Shown here in pieces: positions 6,283 through 9,281 of a DNA stretch of 9,281 nucleotides; the first letter of the stretch is position 1; each line of letters starts with the position of its first letter. Under the pieces are notes generated by a model. That model was not told where the DNA came from. It made no database searches and saw only the letters and a program-made list of their open reading frames with translations. The stretch lies in NCBI GenBank assembly GCA_937894185.1, contig CALCSA010000099.1:1-9281 (forward strand), read 5' to 3'. The position numbers were made by a program, and so were the translations under genes. The DNA comes from an uncultured Clostridia bacterium (GTDB lineage Bacteria; Bacillota; Clostridia; Oscillospirales; Ruminococcaceae).

Positions 6283-7605
6283 CTATTTGTCGCCCCGCTC
6301 CCGCACAATCAGGCGGATAGGGGTTCCCTCCAGCCCAAAGCTTTCCCGGATTTGGTTTTCCAGATACCGCTGGTAGGAAAAATGAAACAGCTTGGCCTGA
6401 TTGACAAAGCAGACAAAGGTGGGTGGCTTGGTGCTGGCCTGAGTCATATAGAAGACCTTTAGCCGCTTGCCCCGGTCGGAAGGGGGCTGTACCCGGGCCG
6501 TAGCGTGGGAGAGCAGGTCGTTGAGCATTCCGGTGGAAATGCGGGTGGCGTTTTGATGGGCCACATACACAATCAGCTCAAAGAGGTTGGAGATACGCTG
6601 GCCTGTCTTGGCGGAGATGAACACAAAGGGAACATAGCTCATAAAGGCAAAGTCCCGCTCCAACTGGGCACGCATCTCCTGCATGGTTTTATCGTCTTTT
6701 TCCACGGCGTCCCACTTGTTCACCGCCACAATGCAGCCCTTGCCCTGCTCGTGAGCATAGCCTGCGATTTTGGAATCCTGCTCGGTAAAGCCCACGGTGG
6801 CGTCCAGCAAAATGACGCAGACGTCGGAGCGGTCCACCGCCATGTAGGAGCGCAGGACACTGTACCGCTCGATGGCCTCGTCCACCTTGGATTTGCGCCG
6901 GATTCCGGCGGTGTCGATAAAGACAAACTTGCCCTTTTCGTTTTCGATGATGGTATCGGTGGCGTCCCGGGTGGTACCGGGGATATCCGAGACAATCATC
7001 CGCTCCTCCCCGGCAATTTTGTTGATCAGAGAGCTTTTGCCCACGTTGGGCTTGCCGATGACCGCCACCTTGATGTAATCTTCGCCGTAATCGTCGGTTT
7101 CCTCAAAGTTCAGATGCTCAAAAACGGCATCCAAAAGGTCTCCGGAGCCGTGGCCGTGGACCGAGGAAACTGGCATGGGGTCACCCAACCCCAGGTTGTA
7201 GAACTCGTAAATGTCCGGGGGCGGCTCGCCCAAGCTATCGCATTTATTGACACAGAGCACAATGGGCTTGCCGCTTTTTTGCAGCATGACAGCCACATCG
7301 GCATCGGTGGCGGTGACCCCCGATTTGATGTCGGTGACCAGAATAATGGCGTCGGCGCTGTCAATGGCGATCTGAGCCTGACGGCGCATCATGGCCAGCA
7401 TAGGGCTGTTGTCATAGGGCTCGATACCGCCGGTGTCCACCAGCATAAACTCCTTGGCCCGCCACTCGCATTCGGCGTAAAGCCTGTCCCGGGTGACGCC
7501 GGGGGTGTCCTCCACAATAGCCAGCCGTTTGCCGGTCAGCTTGTTAAAAAGAGTGGATTTACCTACGTTGGGTCGCCCAACTATGGCGACAATGGGTTTA
7601 GACAT
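6283..7605 (-). CDS. der: Ribosome biogenesis GTPase Der (EngA)
   Basis: Der is a double-GTPase that binds ribosomes and is needed for 50S subunit maturation. The 440-residue product shows two G domains followed by a KH-like domain. The first has GRPNVGKST (10-18), DTGG (57-60) and NKCD (120-123). The second has GKPNVGKSS (184-192), DTAG (231-234) and NKWD (296-299). The KH-like domain covers about 355-440. Length and order are standard for Firmicutes Der. The start is the ATG at 7605, which has AAAGGAGGGAGG just upstream and begins MSKPIVAIVGRPNVGKST; an ATG at 7632 would bury that ribosome site inside the gene. der heads the der-kinase-plsY-gpsA group. In B. subtilis der (yphC) likewise lies next to gpsA, with spoIVA nearby. 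A possible promoter and a structured leader precede it. Confidence 0.98.
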   Translation of the reverse strand: MSKPIVAIVGRPNVGKSTLFNKLTGKRLAIVEDTPGVTRDRLYAECEWRAKEFMLVDTGGIEPYDNSPMLAMMRRQAQIAIDSADAIILVTDIKSGVTATDADVAVMLQKSGKPIVLCVNKCDSLGEPPPDIYEFYNLGLGDPMPVSSVHGHGSGDLLDAVFEHLNFEETDDYGEDYIKVAVIGKPNVGKSSLINKIAGEERMIVSDIPGTTRDATDTIIENEKGKFVFIDTAGIRRKSKVDEAIERYSVLRSYMAVDRSDVCVILLDATVGFTEQDSKIAGYAHEQGKGCIVAVNKWDAVEKDDKTMQEMRAQLERDFAFMSYVPFVFISAKTGQRISNLFELIVYVAHQNATRISTGMLNDLLSHATARVQPPSDRGKRLKVFYMTQASTKPPTFVCFVNQAKLFHFSYQRYLENQIRESFGLEGTPIRLIVRERGDK

Positions 7606-7723
7606 AGAGGACCCTCCCTCCTTTGTTATCATTTATTATCATCTCTGAAAACGTGCATCCCATCCGCCGGGTGGAAAGAAAGATGGCTTTATGCCCCGCT
7701 TTGGAACGGGGCGTTGGGATGCT

Positions 7724-7745
7724 TCAAAACAAAAGGACTCGTCCT
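7724..7745 (-). terminator. Weak terminator-like hairpin after dgkA
   Basis: On the minus strand AGGAC-GA-GTCCT (7745-7734; a 4-bp stem with a CGAG tetraloop, or 5 bp with a tight loop) is followed directly by TTTTGTTTTG. The stem is short for a terminator. It sits about 47 nt after the dgkA stop, where an operon end would be expected. Confidence 0.35.
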
Positions 7746-7759
7746 GTCAGGGCGAATCC

Positions 7760-7788
7760 AGTATAGCACAGATGAGCGCCCGAATCCA
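7760..7788 (-). promoter_or_regulatory. Possible sigma-A promoter of der
   Basis: On the minus strand an extended -10, TGC-TATACT (7768-7760), lies 17 nt downstream of a weak -35 TGGATT (7788-7783). The -35 matches TTGACA at only three of six positions, but the TGn extension can compensate. It lies just past the dgkA stop and would give der a leader of about 145 nt. A CTGGATTCG direct repeat (complement at 7781-7789 and 7753-7761) flanks the -10. Confidence 0.35.
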
Positions 7789-7791
7789 GCG

Positions 7792-8307
7792 CTATTTACC
7801 CGGCGGAACATTCTGCTCCCGGCTTTGGTGGGTAGGGAAAACAGTCAGCAGCAAAACGGCGGCTGCCAGCATAAGAGTCGGCAGGGGGCGCCGCGCCAAA
7901 ACCTGCAAGGTAGGAAGAAGCCGCTGGGGGTCCCCAAAGAGGGCGATGCCCACCCCCACGCTGACCAGAGCGGACACCAGCACCCCCCCGGCGGCGGTGT
8001 CTTTGGCGATTTTGGCCAGAGGATGGAATGTTCCGGCGGAGGCCAGATCAGCCAGACGCTCCACGGCGGTGTTGAACAGTTCGCAGGCTATTACAAAACC
8101 GATGGCGAGGAGCAGCACCGCCCATTCCCCCCGGGAAAGACCGTAGACGCCTGCAAAATACAGCGCCCCCGCTCCCACTCCCAGATGAACGCGCAAATTC
8201 CTCTCCCGGAAAAAGGCGGTGCCGATTCCCGAAAGGGCATAGGCGAAGGAGCGGTACAACGGGGGATTTTTCTTGGGGGGCAGAGGGGATTGGCGATTGC
8301 CTTTCAT
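7792..8307 (-). CDS. dgkA: Diacylglycerol/undecaprenol kinase family protein
   Basis: The Gram-positive members of this small membrane kinase family phosphorylate undecaprenol, recycling the lipid carrier for peptidoglycan precursors. The 171-residue product shows RERNLRVH (34-41), the core catalytic helix CELFNTAVERLADL (75-88) and AKDTAAGGVL (101-110), the usual three signatures. Hydrophobic segments lie at about 43-58, 62-79 and 107-124. A fourth segment lies at about 142-157, in a C-terminal extension beyond the roughly 120-140 residues of typical members. The ATG at 8307 follows AAAGGGG with an 8-nt gap; a TTG at 8325 is in frame but not needed. The gene begins 39 nt after ybeY, matching the common Firmicutes order ybeY-dgkA, but the usual followers cdd and era are missing and der comes next. 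It is unclear whether the substrate is undecaprenol or diacylglycerol; context favours undecaprenol. Confidence 0.93.
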   Translation of the reverse strand: MKGNRQSPLPPKKNPPLYRSFAYALSGIGTAFFRERNLRVHLGVGAGALYFAGVYGLSRGEWAVLLLAIGFVIACELFNTAVERLADLASAGTFHPLAKIAKDTAAGGVLVSALVSVGVGIALFGDPQRLLPTLQVLARRPLPTLMLAAAVLLLTVFPTHQSREQNVPPGK

Positions 8308-8346
8308 ACCTGCGGCCCCTTTCAATTAACTTGGCTGCAGGGGAGC

Positions 8347-8853
8347 TTACAGATCGTCATGAACATAGCTGGCATCCCGCTGGAGTCCCAGCCGGGCGAG
8401 AACTTCCTCTTCTTTTTCCCGCATCCGCACTTGGGCGATGCCTCCCTGCTCGTGGTCGTACCCCAGCAGATGGAGCATGGAGTGGACGGTGAGGTAGGCA
8501 AATTCCCGGCGGATGGAGTGGCCGTACTGTTCGGCCTGCTTGTACACCATGGGGATGGAAAGAGCAATGTCCCCCAGCATGGTGGCGCCGGTTTCCTGAT
8601 TGATGTCGAACTGGCCGTCCTCCCCGCTGGGGAAGCTGAGCACATCGGTAACCGAGTCTTTGTTCCGGTAGTTGCGGTTGAGCTCTTGGATGGACTCGTT
8701 GTCCACAAAGCTGACCGAAACTTCAAAGTTGCCGCTCATGCCTTCCAGTTGCAGGACAGCATGGCAGCATTTGCGTATCAGCAGGCGGATTCCCGTTGGG
8801 ATTTTAATATCCTTCTGCATGTTGGTAATGGCAACCTTTAATTTATCCATCAT
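8347..8853 (-). CDS. ybeY: Endoribonuclease YbeY (rRNA maturation factor)
   Basis: YbeY is a zinc-dependent endoribonuclease involved in 16S rRNA 3'-end maturation and ribosome quality control. The 168-residue product carries the invariant zinc site HSMLHLLGYDHE with H124, H128 and H134. Upstream are the conserved NRNYRNKDSVTDVLSFP (59-75) and LGDIALS (93-99). The length is typical. Two consecutive ATGs, at 8853 and 8850, could start it. The first overlaps the phoH stop by one base (TAATG), while the second sits 8 nt from GAGAGGA, which is the better spacing. Either way translation is likely coupled to phoH. The phoH-ybeY pair is conserved across bacteria, and the PhoH-type ATPase is thought to act with YbeY. 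Confidence 0.96.
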   Translation of the reverse strand: MMDKLKVAITNMQKDIKIPTGIRLLIRKCCHAVLQLEGMSGNFEVSVSFVDNESIQELNRNYRNKDSVTDVLSFPSGEDGQFDINQETGATMLGDIALSIPMVYKQAEQYGHSIRREFAYLTVHSMLHLLGYDHEQGGIAQVRMREKEEEVLARLGLQRDASYVHDDL

Positions 8854-9281
8854 TAACGTCCTCTCCGGTTCTCGTCATAGTATTTTTCGTAGGCTTTGAT
8901 AATTTCCTGCACCAGCTTGTGCCGCACCACATCCCGCTCTGTAAAGCGGACAATGGAGATGTCCTCGATATGCCGCAGCACTTTGGAGGCCTCGATCAGC
9001 CCCGACTTTTTGGGGTCGGGAAGATCGATTTGGGTGACGTCCCCGGTGATGACTGCCTTGGAGCCGGCCCCAAGACGGGTGAGGAACATCTTCATCTGCT
9101 CGTGGGTGGTATTCTGAGCTTCGTCTAAGATAATGTAGCTGTCGTCCAGAGTGCGGCCCCGCATATAGGCAAGGGGAGCGATTTCGATGTTGCCCCGCTC
9201 CATGTACTTATGAAAATTATCCACGCCCAGCATCTCGAACAAAGCATCGTACAAAGGGCGCAGATAAGGGTCTACCTTGTT
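8853..9281 (-). CDS. phoH: PhoH family ATPase (C-terminal part, cut by window edge)
   Basis: The frame is open to the right edge and covers the last 142 residues of a PhoH/YbeZ-type NTPase, an RNA-helicase-like ATPase usually linked to YbeY in ribosomal RNA processing. Visible signatures are KVDPYLRPLYDALFEMLG at the very start and PLAYMRGRTLDDSYIILDEAQNTTHEQMKMFLTRLG, which contains the Walker B LDEAQ. ITGDVTQIDLP and the terminal IVRFTERDVVRHKLVQEIIKAYE follow. The Walker A loop and N-terminal domain lie beyond the window. The stop codon overlaps the ybeY start. No promoter is visible because the 5' end is missing. Confidence 0.96.
   Translation of the reverse strand, partial: NKVDPYLRPLYDALFEMLGVDNFHKYMERGNIEIAPLAYMRGRTLDDSYIILDEAQNTTHEQMKMFLTRLGAGSKAVITGDVTQIDLPDPKKSGLIEASKVLRHIEDISIVRFTERDVVRHKLVQEIIKAYEKYYDENRRGR

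Larger units (their letters stand above)
7606..7791 (-). other. Structured leader/intergenic region between dgkA and der
   Basis: These 186 bp hold no gene. On the minus strand they contain a possible promoter, a small hairpin followed by TTTTGTTTTG, and an 8-bp inverted repeat (GCATCCCA 7655-7662 with TGGGATGC 7715-7722). That repeat encloses a 6-bp hairpin (GCCCCG 7693-7698 with CGGGGC 7707-7712). A third pairing, CCATC (7660-7664) with GATGG (7682-7686), shares bases with the outer stem, so the two exclude each other. This could be an attenuator-type leader or merely terminator debris. No known riboswitch core was recognised. Confidence 0.45.

Noticed and set aside
7724..7750. Hammerhead-like core (CTGA...GGACGAGTCC) in the der leader
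   Set aside because: The conserved CUGAUGA and GAAA core pieces are not both present. A small terminator-like hairpin explains the sequence better.
6505..8841. Plus-strand open frame of 778 codons
   Set aside because: It runs antisense through der, the dgkA leader, dgkA and ybeY. Its translation has no recognisable domain and is the mirror of well-supported genes with G+C-rich codons.

Overview
The window is a stretch of chromosome from a spore-forming member of the Clostridia, most likely the Oscillospirales/Ruminococcaceae side of the class. The lineage is inferred from the moderately high G+C of the genes, the spoIVA and sipL-type sporulation genes, strong AGGAGG-like ribosome binding sites, and gene order. 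All ten genes that can be supported lie on the minus strand, so transcription runs from high to low coordinates. The long plus-strand reading frames are antisense shadows.

In transcription order the layout is as follows. (1) 9281-7792: the C-terminal part of phoH (cut by the window edge), ybeY, and dgkA. This is the Firmicutes ribosome-maturation/undecaprenol-kinase cluster; yqfF is absent between phoH and ybeY, and cdd-era are absent after dgkA. (2) 7791-7606: a leader with a possible sigma-A promoter and nested inverted repeats. (3) 7605-3778: der (EngA), an uncharacterised P-loop kinase, plsY and gpsA. PlsY and GpsA are consecutive players in making lysophosphatidic acid: GpsA makes glycerol-3-phosphate and PlsY acylates it. 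The kinase and plsY are separated by a 75-bp tandem duplication. (4) 3678-2950: a PHP-domain phosphoesterase gene lying beyond a terminator-like hairpin that follows gpsA. (5) 2949-2580: a gene-free, hairpin-rich stretch ending in a strong terminator and then the sipL promoter region. (6) 2579-1047: a sipL-like spore-coat morphogenesis gene (repeated DUF3794 plus LysM) with its own terminator. (7) 782-1: the N-terminal half of spoIVA, cut by the left edge.

The der-gpsA-spoIVA neighbourhood is an old Firmicutes arrangement, also seen in Bacillus subtilis. Here it is expanded with plsY, a kinase of unknown role, a PHP protein and sipL. The most notable point is that the two genes whose products are known to bind each other in Clostridioides difficile, SpoIVA and SipL, sit side by side. 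They are transcribed as separate units and carry nearly identical upstream elements (GAATATATTTGT-n-TTAGA, with similar spacing to the start codon). This strongly suggests joint mother-cell control, probably by sigma-E, although the -10 element is not a clean match.

I see no mobile element, CRISPR array, tRNA or rRNA, and no clear sign of horizontal transfer. The less explained parts are the structured region at about 2715-2850, the tandem repeat at 5512-5661, the P-loop kinase and the der leader.
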